18,594 nt of DNA, taken from assembly GCA_036380925.1 (NCBI GenBank), contig DASVDW010000236.1:1-18594 (forward strand). The letters run 5' to 3'. Each line of letters opens with the position of its first letter. The first letter of the stretch is position 1. This DNA comes from JAICLV01 sp036380925 (GTDB lineage: Bacteria; Actinomycetota; Actinomycetes; Acidothermales; Acidothermaceae). This document shows positions 1 to 8,071 of the stretch, piece by piece. The notes under the pieces were generated by a model that was given only the letters and a program-made list of their open reading frames with translations, did not search any database and was not told the origin of the DNA. Made by a program: the position numbers and the translations under genes.

Positions 1-334
1 GCGGCGCGGGTTGGTGTTTGGCCGCCACCACGCGGCGGCGCAGGTTCGACCGCGACCGGTTCACCACGGCCTGACGCAAGTACGCGAGCGCGCGATCTGG
101 GTCGCGCAGCCGGTGCCATGAGCCGTGGACCGCGACGAACGCGTCCTGCACGATCTCCTCGGCCGCCCCGCGATCGCCGAGCAGCAGCGCCGAAAGCCGG
201 ACCAGCCCCGCGTAATGCGTCCGATACAGCTCGACGATGGCCTCGTCGGCGGTCGCGTGCTCGAACGGGTTGAGCCGACCAGCGTCTGCGCGATTCGCCG
301 GGTCGATCAAGACGGCTCCCACGGATCGGGTCAT
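1..334 (-). CDS. ECF-type RNA polymerase sigma factor, N-terminal part (cut by left edge)
   Basis: The first 111 codons of a minus-strand gene are visible; the 3' part lies outside the window. From about residue 32 the protein reads EAIVELYRTHYAGLVRLSAL, followed by LLGDRGAAEEIVQDAFVAV and a region rich in W and R. This is the sigma-70 region 2 pattern of actinobacterial SigE-family/ECF factors: the helix around EEIVQDAF contacts core polymerase, and the following HGSWHRLRDPDRALAYLRQ leads into the -10 recognition helix. Region 4 is not visible. The ATG at 334 was chosen because homology begins about 30 residues later; no strong ribosome binding site precedes it, so the start is uncertain. 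It is divergent from the HIT gene across 83 bases. ECF factors usually work with an anti-sigma gene, which would lie off the left edge. The regulon cannot be inferred here. Confidence 0.8.
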   Translation of the reverse strand, partial: MTRSVGAVLIDPANRADAGRLNPFEHATADEAIVELYRTHYAGLVRLSALLLGDRGAAEEIVQDAFVAVHGSWHRLRDPDRALAYLRQAVVNRSRSNLRRRVVAAKHQPAP

Positions 335-417
335 GCGGCTTCGACGCGCGCCCTCGTGCGAAGGTTTACCTGCCCACTTCTATCGCGGATGTCTACCGCA
401 GTAGCGCAGGAGGACGC

Positions 418-756
418 ATGTCGGATTGCCTGTTTTGTCGGATCGTCGCCGGTGAGATCCCGGCGACGGTGGTGCGGGAGTCGGAGCGCACGCTCGCGTT
501 CCGCGACATCGCGCCGCAGGCGCCGACGCACGTGCTCGTCGTCCCGAAAGATCATTATCCCGACGTCGCCGCGCTGTCCGCGCAACCGGCGCTGCTCGCC
601 GAGCTGGTGGCCCAGGCGCACCGGGTGGCCGCCGACGAGGGGATCGGCGAGCGCGGCTACCGGCTGGTGTTCAACACCGGCCCAGACGCGGGCCAGACGG
701 TGTCACACGCGCACGTCCACATCCTCGGCGGTCGCGCGCTCGGCGCACTGGCTTGA
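418..756 (+). CDS. HIT-family nucleotide hydrolase (HINT-like)
   Basis: This 112-residue protein has the histidine-triad signature SHAHVHILGG, with His97, His99 and His101; His99 is the expected nucleophile. The N-terminus SDCLFCRIVAGEIPA carries the C-x2-C pair (Cys4, Cys7) that many bacterial HIT proteins use for zinc. Family members hydrolyse purine nucleotide phosphoramidates or acyl-adenylates in the cytoplasm; the physiological substrate is not evident. The length is standard for the family. The ATG is preceded by AGGAGG at 408-413, a strong ribosome binding site. HIT genes often sit just upstream of phoH in actinobacteria, as here. The stop codon lies inside the first copy of an 18-bp tandem duplication (751-786). 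Confidence 0.95.
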   Translation: MSDCLFCRIVAGEIPATVVRESERTLAFRDIAPQAPTHVLVVPKDHYPDVAALSAQPALLAELVAQAHRVAADEGIGERGYRLVFNTGPDAGQTVSHAHVHILGGRALGALA

Positions 757-786
757 TCGAGAACGCGGGCTTGATCGAGAACGTGG
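751..786. repeat. Two tandem 18-bp direct repeats across the HIT stop codon
   Basis: GCTTGATCGAGAACGYGG occurs at 751-768 and again at 769-786 with a single C/T difference. The first copy contains the HIT stop codon TGA. The array ends 20 bases before a TACGAT -10-like box, so it could be a local duplication or a pair of direct-repeat operator sites. Confidence 0.8.
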
Positions 787-802
787 GCGCGGCTCGCCGC
801 GC
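787..802. terminator. GC-rich hairpin downstream of the HIT gene
   Basis: GCGCGG (787-792) pairs perfectly with CCGCGC (797-802) around a CTCG tetraloop. There is no U-tract, as is common in high-GC actinobacteria. The hairpin lies 30 bases after the HIT stop and could also serve the small minus-strand ORF that ends at 815. Confidence 0.45.
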
Positions 803-805
803 GGG

Positions 806-811
806 TACGAT
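806..811 (+). promoter_or_regulatory. Candidate -10 box upstream of phoH
   Basis: TACGAT fits the actinobacterial TANNNT -10 consensus. No clear -35 hexamer is found 16-18 bases upstream. A transcript would start near 818 and give an untranslated leader of about 75 bases if PhoH starts at 893. Confidence 0.35.
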
Positions 812-892
812 GAGCTAGTCCGGCACGTCCTTGTACGGGACGACACCTCCCGAGCGACGGAAAGCAGGCGCGAGCAGGCCGCAGGCCAAGCC

Positions 893-1989
<1,097 letters not shown>

Positions 1990-1993
<4 letters not shown>

Positions 1994-2469
1994 GCGTCGA
2001 GGTGTCCAACGAGTCGGGCGTCGCCGTCGACGAGGTGCGCCTCGTCGCGTTGTCGCGGCATGTGCTTGACGCGATGCGGATCCACCCGTTGGCGGAGTTG
2101 TCGATTCTCCTTGTCGATGAAGGAGAAATGGCCAACCTGCACCAGCGCTGGATGGACGAGCCGGGCCCGACGGACGTGTTGTCGTTCCCGATGGACGAAC
2201 TGCGCCCAGGCCGGGTCGACAGCGAGCCCGACGAGGACGACGAACCCGGGCTGCTCGGCGACGTCGTGCTGTGTCCGGCGGTCGCGGAGCGACAGGGTCG
2301 GGAGGCCGGCCACTCCACGCAAGCCGAGCTGGAATTGCTTTGCACGCACGGGATTTTGCACCTGCTCGGCTACGACCACGCTGAGCCGAAGGAAGAGCGG
2401 GAGATGTTCGGGCTGCAGCGCGACCTGCTCGCCGCGTGGCGAGCCGGCCACTCCGGCGTGAAGCAGTGA
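1990..2469 (+). CDS. ybeY: Endoribonuclease YbeY (rRNA maturation factor)
   Basis: This 159-residue protein is a full-length YbeY. The zinc motif HGILHLLGYDH supplies His120, His124 and His130. The upstream block PGPTDVLSFPMDE is the other UPF0054 signature, and LLGDVVLCPAVAERQ is also conserved. YbeY is a single-strand endoribonuclease involved in 16S rRNA 3'-end maturation and ribosome quality control. The GTG start at 1990 overlaps the phoH stop by four bases, and its own stop overlaps the next gene in the same way, so three genes are probably translated in a coupled fashion. An acidic stretch (DSEPDEDDEP, about residues 77-86) is a lineage-specific insertion. Nothing suggests loss of function. 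Confidence 0.97.
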
Positions 2470-3848
2470 CCGCGGGCGACGTCGGACTTCCGGTCGGCGC
2501 GGCGGTGCTCGTCGTCGTGGCCGGGTTGTGCGCGGCCGCCGACACCGCGCTGTCGCGGGTCTCCCGCGCGCAGGTCGAGGAATTCGCGCGCGACGGTCGA
2601 CGCGGCGCGGTCGCGCTGCGCCGGGTCATCGCCGAGCCGCCGCGTTACCTCAACCTGGTGCTGCTGTTGCGGGTCGTCGGCGAGATGGCCGCCGCCGTCA
2701 TGGTGGCGGTCTGGGCGGTGCAGAACTTCCACTATTCCTGGTCGACGGTGCTGGTCACGGCGGCGGCGATGGTGGTCGTGAGCTACGTCGCGGTCGGCGT
2801 CTCGCCGCGCACCGTCGGGCGCCTGCACGCCGGCGGGGTCGCCCTGCTATCGGCGCCTGTCGTGTATCGGCTGGCCGCGGTGCTCGGCCCGCTGCCGAAG
2901 CTGCTGATCGCACTGGGCAACGCGCTCACTCCGGGGCGCGGCTTCCGCGACGGGCCGTTCACCAGTGAGGCCGAGTTGCGCGACCTCGTCGACCTCGCCG
3001 AGGCGAGCAAGGTCATCGAAAGCGGCGAGCGGCAGATGATCCACTCGGTTTTCGAACTCGGCGACACGATCGTGCGCGAGGTGATGGTGCCGCGCACCGA
3101 CATCGTCTTCATCGAGCGCACCAAGACGTTGCGGCAGGCGATGTCGCTCGCGTTGCGCAGCGGGTTCTCGCGCATCCCCGTCGTCGGTGAGAGCGAGGAC
3201 GACGTGGTCGGCATCGTCTACCTGCGCGACCTCGCCAGGCGCACGTACGAGTACCGCGAGTCGGAGTCGAGCGAACGCGTCGAGTCGATCATGCGGCCCG
3301 CGACCTTCGTGCCGGACAGCAAGCCGGTCGACGAGCTGCTGCGCGACATGCAGGCGGAACGCATCCACGTCGCCGTCGTCGTCGACGAATACGGCGGGAC
3401 GGCGGGGCTCGTCACGATCGAAGACATCATCGAGGAGATCGTCGGTGAGATCACCGACGAGTACGACCGCGAGCAGCCGCGCGTCGAGCAGTTGCCGGAC
3501 GCCGCTGTGCGGGTGACCGCGCGCCTCGGCGTCGACGAGCTTGAGGAGTTGTTCGGCGTCAAGATCGAGGCAGAGGACGACGGTGTGGAGACCGTCGGCG
3601 GCCTGCTCGCGCAAGCCCTTGGCCGGGTGCCGATTCCGGGTGCCACCGCCCAGGTTGGGCCGCTGGAGCTGGTCGCCGAAGGGGCCCGCGGGCGGCGCAA
3701 CCGGATCGCCACCGTCGTCGTCCGCAACGTCGAGGCGGCTGGGGATCGCGCTGGCGCCGACACCGGGCTCACCGTCGCAGACGTCGTCGGCGACAACCCC
3801 GGTGCGCAGGGGGCCCGGGAGAAGAGGGAGGAGGCGCGCGGTGCCTGA
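2466..3848 (+). CDS. CNNM/CorC-HlyC family membrane protein with CBS pair
   Basis: The 460-residue protein has the DUF21/CNNM architecture. Hydrophobic segments lie at about residues 8-27, 61-84, 92-112 and 122-150. A cytoplasmic CBS pair spans about 205-330, with EVMVPRTDIV opening it and DEYGGTAGLVTIEDIIEEIV near 307-326. A CorC_HlyC (transporter-associated) domain covers about 339-420. Family members are implicated in magnesium or other cation efflux/homeostasis; the older 'hemolysin' name is misleading. GTG 2466 was chosen because it overlaps the ybeY stop (GTGA), matching the phoH-ybeY junction; an ATG at 2436 would add ten residues inside ybeY. The C-terminal 40 residues are polar and variable. 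The 3' end carries GGAGGAGG (3827-3834), the ribosome binding site of the next gene. Confidence 0.94.
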   Translation: MTAGDVGLPVGAAVLVVVAGLCAAADTALSRVSRAQVEEFARDGRRGAVALRRVIAEPPRYLNLVLLLRVVGEMAAAVMVAVWAVQNFHYSWSTVLVTAAAMVVVSYVAVGVSPRTVGRLHAGGVALLSAPVVYRLAAVLGPLPKLLIALGNALTPGRGFRDGPFTSEAELRDLVDLAEASKVIESGERQMIHSVFELGDTIVREVMVPRTDIVFIERTKTLRQAMSLALRSGFSRIPVVGESEDDVVGIVYLRDLARRTYEYRESESSERVESIMRPATFVPDSKPVDELLRDMQAERIHVAVVVDEYGGTAGLVTIEDIIEEIVGEITDEYDREQPRVEQLPDAAVRVTARLGVDELEELFGVKIEAEDDGVETVGGLLAQALGRVPIPGATAQVGPLELVAEGARGRRNRIATVVVRNVEAAGDRAGADTGLTVADVVGDNPGAQGAREKREEARGA

Positions 3849-4188
3849 CCCCACGCAGCTCGACGCGGAAGACGCCAAGCTGGTCACCCTCGCGCGTTCG
3901 GCACGCGCGCGAAACGCGGCGGCCGAGGGCGCCGCCGTGCGCGACGACACCGGCCGCACGTACGTCGCCACCACGGTTTCGCTTGCCGCGCTGAGACTTT
4001 CCGCGCTGCAGGCCGCAGTCGCGATCGCGGTCGCGAGCGGCGCCTCAGCGCTGGAGGCGGCCGCCGTCGTCACCGACTCCGACGCGGTCGCCGACGACGA
4101 CCGCGCTGTGGTCGCCGAACTCGGGTCGAGCGCGCCCATCGTCGTCGCCGATCCGGGTGGCGCTGTGCGCTCGACGGTCGGCGGTTAA
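3841..4188 (+). CDS. Cytidine deaminase-like protein lacking the catalytic zinc site
   Basis: This 115-residue protein aligns by eye with cytidine deaminases. GRTYVATTVSLAALRLSALQ corresponds to the GRxYxGCNVENASYGLTVCAE region, followed by a helix AAVAIAVASGA and a strand-like EAAAVVTDSDAV. The catalytic C/H-A-E and the P-C-x2-C motif are both absent, and the sequence contains no Cys and no His at all, so it cannot bind catalytic zinc in the usual way. Mycobacteria have a small protein of this kind (Rv2365c) in the same place between the CBS-domain gene and era, so this is probably a conserved inactive paralogue with a structural or regulatory role. GTG 3841 overlaps the upstream stop by eight bases and follows a strong GGAGGAGG. 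The role is unknown. Confidence 0.8.
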   Translation: MPDPTQLDAEDAKLVTLARSARARNAAAEGAAVRDDTGRTYVATTVSLAALRLSALQAAVAIAVASGASALEAAAVVTDSDAVADDDRAVVAELGSSAPIVVADPGGAVRSTVGG

Positions 4189-4256
4189 GCCGGTCGCGTC
4201 GCGCGATTCGTTCAATCGGTCGACCGCCAGGTCGCCGATCGGCGCTACCGCTGCGC

Positions 4257-5879
4257 TTGTCGCACGGCGACACTGCGGTGGTGGACGACAGGCACGCGCG
4301 TTGGCGATCGCGCAGGGGAGTCGCCCTGGCGTTGCGCGGCGTGGTGTTGTTCGCGCCGGTCGGCGTCTGCGTCGCGCTGTCGTTCGCCATCACCAGGCTG
4401 ATTCCCGCGCCGCACCCGACGGCCGCGCGCCTCGGATGGCTGGCCGCGGTCGTCGTGGCGTGCGGCCTGGTCGCGTGGCCGGCCCGCCGGCAGCTTCGCC
4501 GGCTGTTGCCACTGGCCGCGTTGCTCGAGCTTTCGATCCTGTTTCCGGGCGAGGCGCCCACGCGGTGGCGGGTCGCGCGCGAAGCGGGGTCGCTTCGGCA
4601 TTTGGAGTTGCTGGCCTCGGGCGTCCCCGACACCGAGCCGGTCAAGGCGGCCACCACGATCCTCGCGCTCGTGGCCTCGCTCGCGCGCCACGACCGGGTG
4701 ACCCGCGGCCACAGCGACCGGGTGCGGGTGTTCACCGACATGATCGCCGCCGAGATGGAACTGCCGACGGCCGACCGCGACCGGCTGCGATGGGCGGCGC
4801 TGATCCACGACGTCGGAAAGCTCGAGGTGCCGGCAAAACTGCTGCGCAAGCCAGGCAAGCCGACCGCGCAGGAGTGGGAGTCGCTGCGGCTCCACCCGCA
4901 GGTCGGCGCCCGGCTCGCGGCGCCGCTCAACGGGTGGCTGGGCGCCCACGCCGAGGTGGTCCTGCAACATCACGAGCGTTTCGACGGCAGCGGCTATCCG
5001 CTCGGATTGCGCGGTGAGCAGATCAGCCTCGGCGCCCGGATCGTCGGACTCGCCGACGCGTTCGAGGTCATGACCGCCGCGCGACCGTACAAGCGCGCGT
5101 TCTCCCGGGCCGTCGCCCTTCGCGAGGTGGCGCGTTGCAGCGGGACGCACTTCGACCCGGACGTCGTCCGCGCGTTCCTCGCCGTCTCGACGCCGAGACT
5201 GCGCCGCGCGCTCGGGCCGGCCAGCTGGATCGGGCAGCTCCCGGTCGTCGGCACCGTGCCGGCCGGCGGATTCCCCGCCGTGGCGACGACGGTCGCGCGT
5301 GGCGCCGGCACGGCGGTGCTCGGCGGCGTCGCGGGCGCCGTGGTCGCGGGAAGCGCGGGCGGTCTGACCGCGCCGGCCGATGGCCCGGCCCGGCAGCCGA
5401 CGCACCAGGCGCTCTTCGGCGACTGGGTCGGCGCGGCCCCTCAGGTCGTCGTCACCGGGCCGAACACCGGCAGCGCGAACAGCCCGGCGCCCACGACGTC
5501 ACCGCAGACTGCGACGCCGTCGCCGATCCCCACACCGCGCGCCCCTGCTGACGGCCCCGCGCCCGCGCCGAGGCCGACGCAGGTCGCGGTCGCCACCTCG
5601 TCGGGCGGAGGCGGCGGCGGCCAGTCTCCGGCGCCGAGCCCGAGCGCGACCCCGACATCTGCCACGGCCGGGTTGACCGGGACCTTGCAGCAGGTCGCGT
5701 CCGGCGTCGGCGGCACGGTCGACGGCGTGGTGAGCGGGGTCGGCGGCACGGTTGACGGGCTCTTGGGCGGCTCCACAGCGTCGCCGACCGCGTCACCTAC
5801 CGCGTCGCCGACCGCGTCGCCCACGTCGTCCGGCTCTGGCGGGCTCACCGGCTTGCTCGGCAAGCTGCTGGGAGGGTGA
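4257..5879 (+). CDS. Membrane-anchored HD-GYP domain phosphodiesterase with low-complexity C-terminal tail
   Basis: The 540-residue protein has N-terminal hydrophobic segments at about 22-46, 59-75 and 82-95. An HD-GYP domain follows, with GHSDRV (His152), IHDVGK (His184/Asp185) and HHERFDGSGYP (238-248, including Gly246-Tyr247-Pro248), and the block LADAFEVMTAARPYK. HD-GYP proteins hydrolyse cyclic di-GMP or related cyclic dinucleotides, and the key residues are intact. After the domain comes a Gly/Ala-rich hydrophobic stretch (about 339-370) that may be another membrane segment. A Pro/Ser/Thr/Gly tail to residue 540 contains VGGTVDG repeats, four ASPT repeats and a terminal GLTGLLGKLLGG. 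The start is uncertain: TTG 4257 is the longest, GTG 4278 or 4281 are alternatives, and none has a clear ribosome binding site. It sits between the deaminase-like gene and era, where most relatives have no HD-GYP gene. Confidence 0.88.
   Translation: MSHGDTAVVDDRHARWRSRRGVALALRGVVLFAPVGVCVALSFAITRLIPAPHPTAARLGWLAAVVVACGLVAWPARRQLRRLLPLAALLELSILFPGEAPTRWRVAREAGSLRHLELLASGVPDTEPVKAATTILALVASLARHDRVTRGHSDRVRVFTDMIAAEMELPTADRDRLRWAALIHDVGKLEVPAKLLRKPGKPTAQEWESLRLHPQVGARLAAPLNGWLGAHAEVVLQHHERFDGSGYPLGLRGEQISLGARIVGLADAFEVMTAARPYKRAFSRAVALREVARCSGTHFDPDVVRAFLAVSTPRLRRALGPASWIGQLPVVGTVPAGGFPAVATTVARGAGTAVLGGVAGAVVAGSAGGLTAPADGPARQPTHQALFGDWVGAAPQVVVTGPNTGSANSPAPTTSPQTATPSPIPTPRAPADGPAPAPRPTQVAVATSSGGGGGGQSPAPSPSATPTSATAGLTGTLQQVASGVGGTVDGVVSGVGGTVDGLLGGSTASPTASPTASPTASPTSSGSGGLTGLLGKLLGG
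5706..5825 (+). repeat. Coding tandem repeats in the HD-GYP tail
   Basis: Two near-identical 20-bp units, GTCGGCGGCACGGTYGACGG, lie at 5706-5725 and 5739-5758 and encode VGGTVDG. Four 12-bp units at 5778-5825 (type GCGTCGCCGACC) encode ASPT repeats. The pattern is in frame, so length can vary without frameshift. Confidence 0.85.
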
Positions 5880-5906
5880 CCCGCGGATAAGGGAGACTGC
5901 TGCATC

Positions 5907-6803
5907 GTGTCGTCTTCCCACCGCTCGGGTTTCGCCTGCGTCGTCGGCCGGCCGAACGCCGGCAAGTCGACGCTGCTCAACGCGCTCGTCGGCCGCAAGG
6001 TGGCGATCACCAGCGACCGGCCGCAGACCACCCGGCACGCCGTTCGCGGCATCGTGCACCGCCCCGACGCGCAACTTGTGGTGGTCGACACCCCCGGGCT
6101 GCACAAGCCGCGCACGCTGCTCGGCGAGCGGCTGAACGACCTGGTGCGCTCGACGCTGGCGGAAGTCGACGTCGTGGTGTTCTGCGTGCCCGCCAACGAG
6201 AAGGTCGGCCCCGGCGACCGGTACCTCGCGACCGAGCTGGCCAAGCTGAGGCGGACGCCGGTGTTCGCCGTAGTCACCAAGACCGACCTCGTCGATCGCG
6301 CGACGATCGCCCGGCAACTGCTCGCGGTCTCGACGCTGGGGGAGTGGGCGCAGATCGTGCCGGTCTCGGCGGTCACCGACGACCAGGTCGACCTGCTCGC
6401 CGACCTGCTGATCGAGCAGCTGCCCGAGGGCCCGCCGCTTTACCCCGAGGGCGAGCTCACCGACGAGCCAGAGCAGGTGATGATCGCGGAGTTGATTCGC
6501 GAGGCCGCGCTCGAAGGGGTTCGCGAGGAGTTGCCGCACAGCCTGGCCGTCGTGGTCGAGGAGATGGCGCCCCGCGAGGGCCGGGACGACCTGCTCGACG
6601 TCCACGCGATCTTGTACGTCGAACGGCCGAGTCAGAAGGCGATCGTCATCGGGGCGGGCGGGTCGCGGCTGCGCGATGTCGGCACCCGAGCCCGGCAGCA
6701 TGCCGAAGCCTTGCTCGGCGCCCGGATCTTCCTTGATTTACGGGTGAAAGTCGCCAAAGACTGGCAACGCGACCCCGCTCAACTTCGCCGCCTGGGCTTC
6801 TAA
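5907..6803 (+). CDS. era: GTPase Era
   Basis: The 298-residue protein is a full-length Era. G1 is GRPNAGKST (residues 14-22), G2 lies in RPQTTRH around Thr41-Thr42, G3 is DTPG (61-64), and G4 is TKTD (124-127) in place of the common NKxD. A C-terminal KH domain includes VERPSQKAIVIGAGGSRLR, with the GxxG loop, and ends KDWQRDPAQLRRLGF. Era binds the 3' end of 16S rRNA and assists 30S subunit assembly, in line with ybeY upstream. GTG 5907 is preceded by GGGAGA at 5891-5896, a usable ribosome binding site with ten-base spacing. It begins 27 bases after the HD-GYP stop, so it could be co-transcribed with it. Confidence 0.97.
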   Translation: MSSSHRSGFACVVGRPNAGKSTLLNALVGRKVAITSDRPQTTRHAVRGIVHRPDAQLVVVDTPGLHKPRTLLGERLNDLVRSTLAEVDVVVFCVPANEKVGPGDRYLATELAKLRRTPVFAVVTKTDLVDRATIARQLLAVSTLGEWAQIVPVSAVTDDQVDLLADLLIEQLPEGPPLYPEGELTDEPEQVMIAELIREAALEGVREELPHSLAVVVEEMAPREGRDDLLDVHAILYVERPSQKAIVIGAGGSRLRDVGTRARQHAEALLGARIFLDLRVKVAKDWQRDPAQLRRLGF

Positions 6804-6840
6804 ACTCGCCCCTCGCCCTCGCCGCCCACCTGCCCTCGCC

Positions 6841-6859
6841 GCGCCGGCCGGGCTGGCGC
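6841..6859. terminator. GC-rich hairpin between convergent era and GNAT genes
   Basis: Bases 6841-6847 pair with 6853-6859 (GCGCC with GGCGC plus a G-T and a G-C pair) around a CCGGG loop. It lies in the 61-base gap between two converging stops and may serve both. There is no U-tract. Confidence 0.4.
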
Positions 6860-6864
6860 CACCG

Positions 6865-7872
6865 CTAGCCCACCCGCTCGAGCAGCGCGTCGACCGAGAA
6901 CTGCCACTCCGCCCAGGTGTCGCCGGGAACGAACCCGAGTTCGGTGTTGATGCCGCGCATGGCGGCGTTCTCGGTGGCGTTCCACGTGACGATTTGCTCG
7001 ACCTGCGGCTCTTCTTCCGCCAGCCAGCGCAGCATTTCCGCCTTGACCCAACGACCGAGACCGCGGTTGCGGTGTTCGGGTCGAACGACGGTGTCCTCTT
7101 GAAAGGCAAGAGTGCGTCGGCCTGCGGGCGCCAACACGTCGGTCAGGGCCACCAGGTCACCGGTCGCGTCGTCACGCGCGCACAGCACCAGGTTGCGGCG
7201 GTGGCAGCGCACGTGTGCCTCCTCGGCGGCGCGGATGCTCTTCGGCGACCACTCGACCGTGAAGTCCAGATCTCCCTTGGGCGCGGTGTCCATCGCCTCA
7301 CGAAGCTGCGCGAAAGGCTTCAGCAGCTCCTCGGGGCAGGCGCCAATCCACCGCACGAGCGAGTAACCGGCGGCGCGTTCGAGACGCTGCTCGATCCAAC
7401 GGTCGACCAGCGTTCGATCGAGCCGTGCCAACCACAGCGTGCTCGAGGTGCTGCCCAGCGCCGAGTGACCGCCGAGGGCGGCGCAGGTGGCGTCGCCGGC
7501 CGTCGCGTCGAGCGCCTCAACGAGGATCGTCCGCCGTCCGGCCCGCTTCGCGGCCTGCGCGGCGAGCCGGATCAGTTCGGTCGCGACGCCCTCGCGGCGT
7601 CGTCCGATGTCGACCCGGACGTCGAGCAAGCCGAGGTGCGGGTTGTCGAGCAGCGGCAGCGCGAGCAGCGCGCAACCGATCGCCGTGTCGCCGTCGACCG
7701 CCAGCCAGCCTTGCCGGGCGAGCAGGTCGTCGGAAAGCGCGGAGGCGAACGCCTCGTCGAGCGGCGCCGGAGGCACCTGCGGCTCCAGCTCGAGGTCGGT
7801 TGCCACTTGGAGCGAGTGCCACGACTCGACGAGCCGGCGCTGGGTGTCCGCGTTGAGTGGGACGACGTGCAT
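6865..7872 (-). CDS. Tandem-domain GNAT family N-acetyltransferase
   Basis: This 335-residue protein holds two GNAT folds. In the first, LLDVRVDIGRRREGVATELI (about 82-101) carries the acetyl-CoA pyrophosphate loop RRREGVA. In the second, VVRPEHRNRGLGRWVKAEML (about 262-281) carries RNRGLG, followed by WNATENAAMRGINTELGFVP, a typical C-terminal GNAT block. Two fused GNAT domains of this total length also occur in mycothiol synthase (MshD), but I cannot assign that activity; many uncharacterised actinobacterial double GNATs look like this. The substrate is unknown. The ATG at 7872 follows an AAGGG three bases upstream. It is transcribed divergently from leuA and separates era from leuA, so it is not part of the plus-strand operon. 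Confidence 0.88.
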   Translation of the reverse strand: MHVVPLNADTQRRLVESWHSLQVATDLELEPQVPPAPLDEAFASALSDDLLARQGWLAVDGDTAIGCALLALPLLDNPHLGLLDVRVDIGRRREGVATELIRLAAQAAKRAGRRTILVEALDATAGDATCAALGGHSALGSTSSTLWLARLDRTLVDRWIEQRLERAAGYSLVRWIGACPEELLKPFAQLREAMDTAPKGDLDFTVEWSPKSIRAAEEAHVRCHRRNLVLCARDDATGDLVALTDVLAPAGRRTLAFQEDTVVRPEHRNRGLGRWVKAEMLRWLAEEEPQVEQIVTWNATENAAMRGINTELGFVPGDTWAEWQFSVDALLERVG

Positions 7873-7941
7873 GTGCCCTTGCTATCGAGCCGCGGCGCCG
7901 TCTGCAACGGGGTTTGCCGCGCGCCCTGATCACCGGCCCTG

Positions 7942-7947
7942 TATAGT
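7942..7947 (+). promoter_or_regulatory. Candidate -10 box for the leuA leader transcript
   Basis: TATAGT matches the TANNNT consensus. It ends eight bases before the leader peptide ATG at 7956, so transcription would begin at or within two or three bases of that ATG and the leader peptide would be leaderless. The nearest TTG-type -35 (7914-7919) is too far upstream, at 22 bases. Confidence 0.6.
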
Positions 7948-7955
7948 CGTGGCCG

Positions 7956-8000
7956 ATGTTGCGCAACCTGCTCCTTAGCTGCCGCGGCGAGACCCTCTAG
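7956..8000 (+). CDS. leuA leader peptide
   Basis: The ORF encodes MLRNLLLSCRGETL and stops at TAG. It has five leucines in 14 codons: TTG, CTG, CTC, CTT and a final CTC, three of them consecutive. It lies 71 bases upstream of the leuA start and directly behind a good -10 box. Leucine-rich leader peptides upstream of leuA are known in several actinobacteria and act by ribosome-mediated attenuation: leucine shortage stalls the ribosome at the Leu codons and changes the downstream RNA fold. No ribosome binding site is present, which agrees with leaderless translation. The peptide itself is not expected to have a function. Confidence 0.8.
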   Translation: MLRNLLLSCRGETL

Positions 8001-8071
8001 GCCGGTCTCCTCGTCGCGGGATTGCTGCGTGCCGGCCGGTTGGCCAATCCGCGAACATCCGAGGAGCAGCA
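7983..8071 (+). promoter_or_regulatory. leuA attenuator / ribosome-binding-site sequestering leader
   Basis: Two competing pairings are visible. CTCCTCG (8007-8013) is exactly complementary to CGAGGAG (8060-8066), which contains the leuA ribosome binding site; GCTGC (8024-8028) can also pair with GCAGC (8066-8070). Alternatively the same upstream strand pairs back to the end of the leader ORF, GAGACC or GCGAGACC (about 7988-7994) with GGTCTC (8004-8009), in a hairpin extended by CCGCG/CGCGG. A ribosome on the leader ORF would decide between them. No U-tract is seen, so control may be translational. Confidence 0.6.

Noticed and set aside
125..892. 256-codon in-frame extension upstream of PhoH
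   Set aside because: It overlaps the complete HIT gene in another frame and the sigma factor on the other strand, and has no homology to PhoH N-termini.
5778..5825. Tandem 12-bp repeats considered as a CRISPR-like or intergenic repeat array
   Set aside because: Units are contiguous with no spacers and encode in-frame ASPT repeats within the HD-GYP protein.
6994..7929. 311-codon frame antisense to the GNAT gene
   Set aside because: The minus-strand frame has two GNAT acetyl-CoA loops; the plus-strand product has none and overlaps the leuA promoter region.
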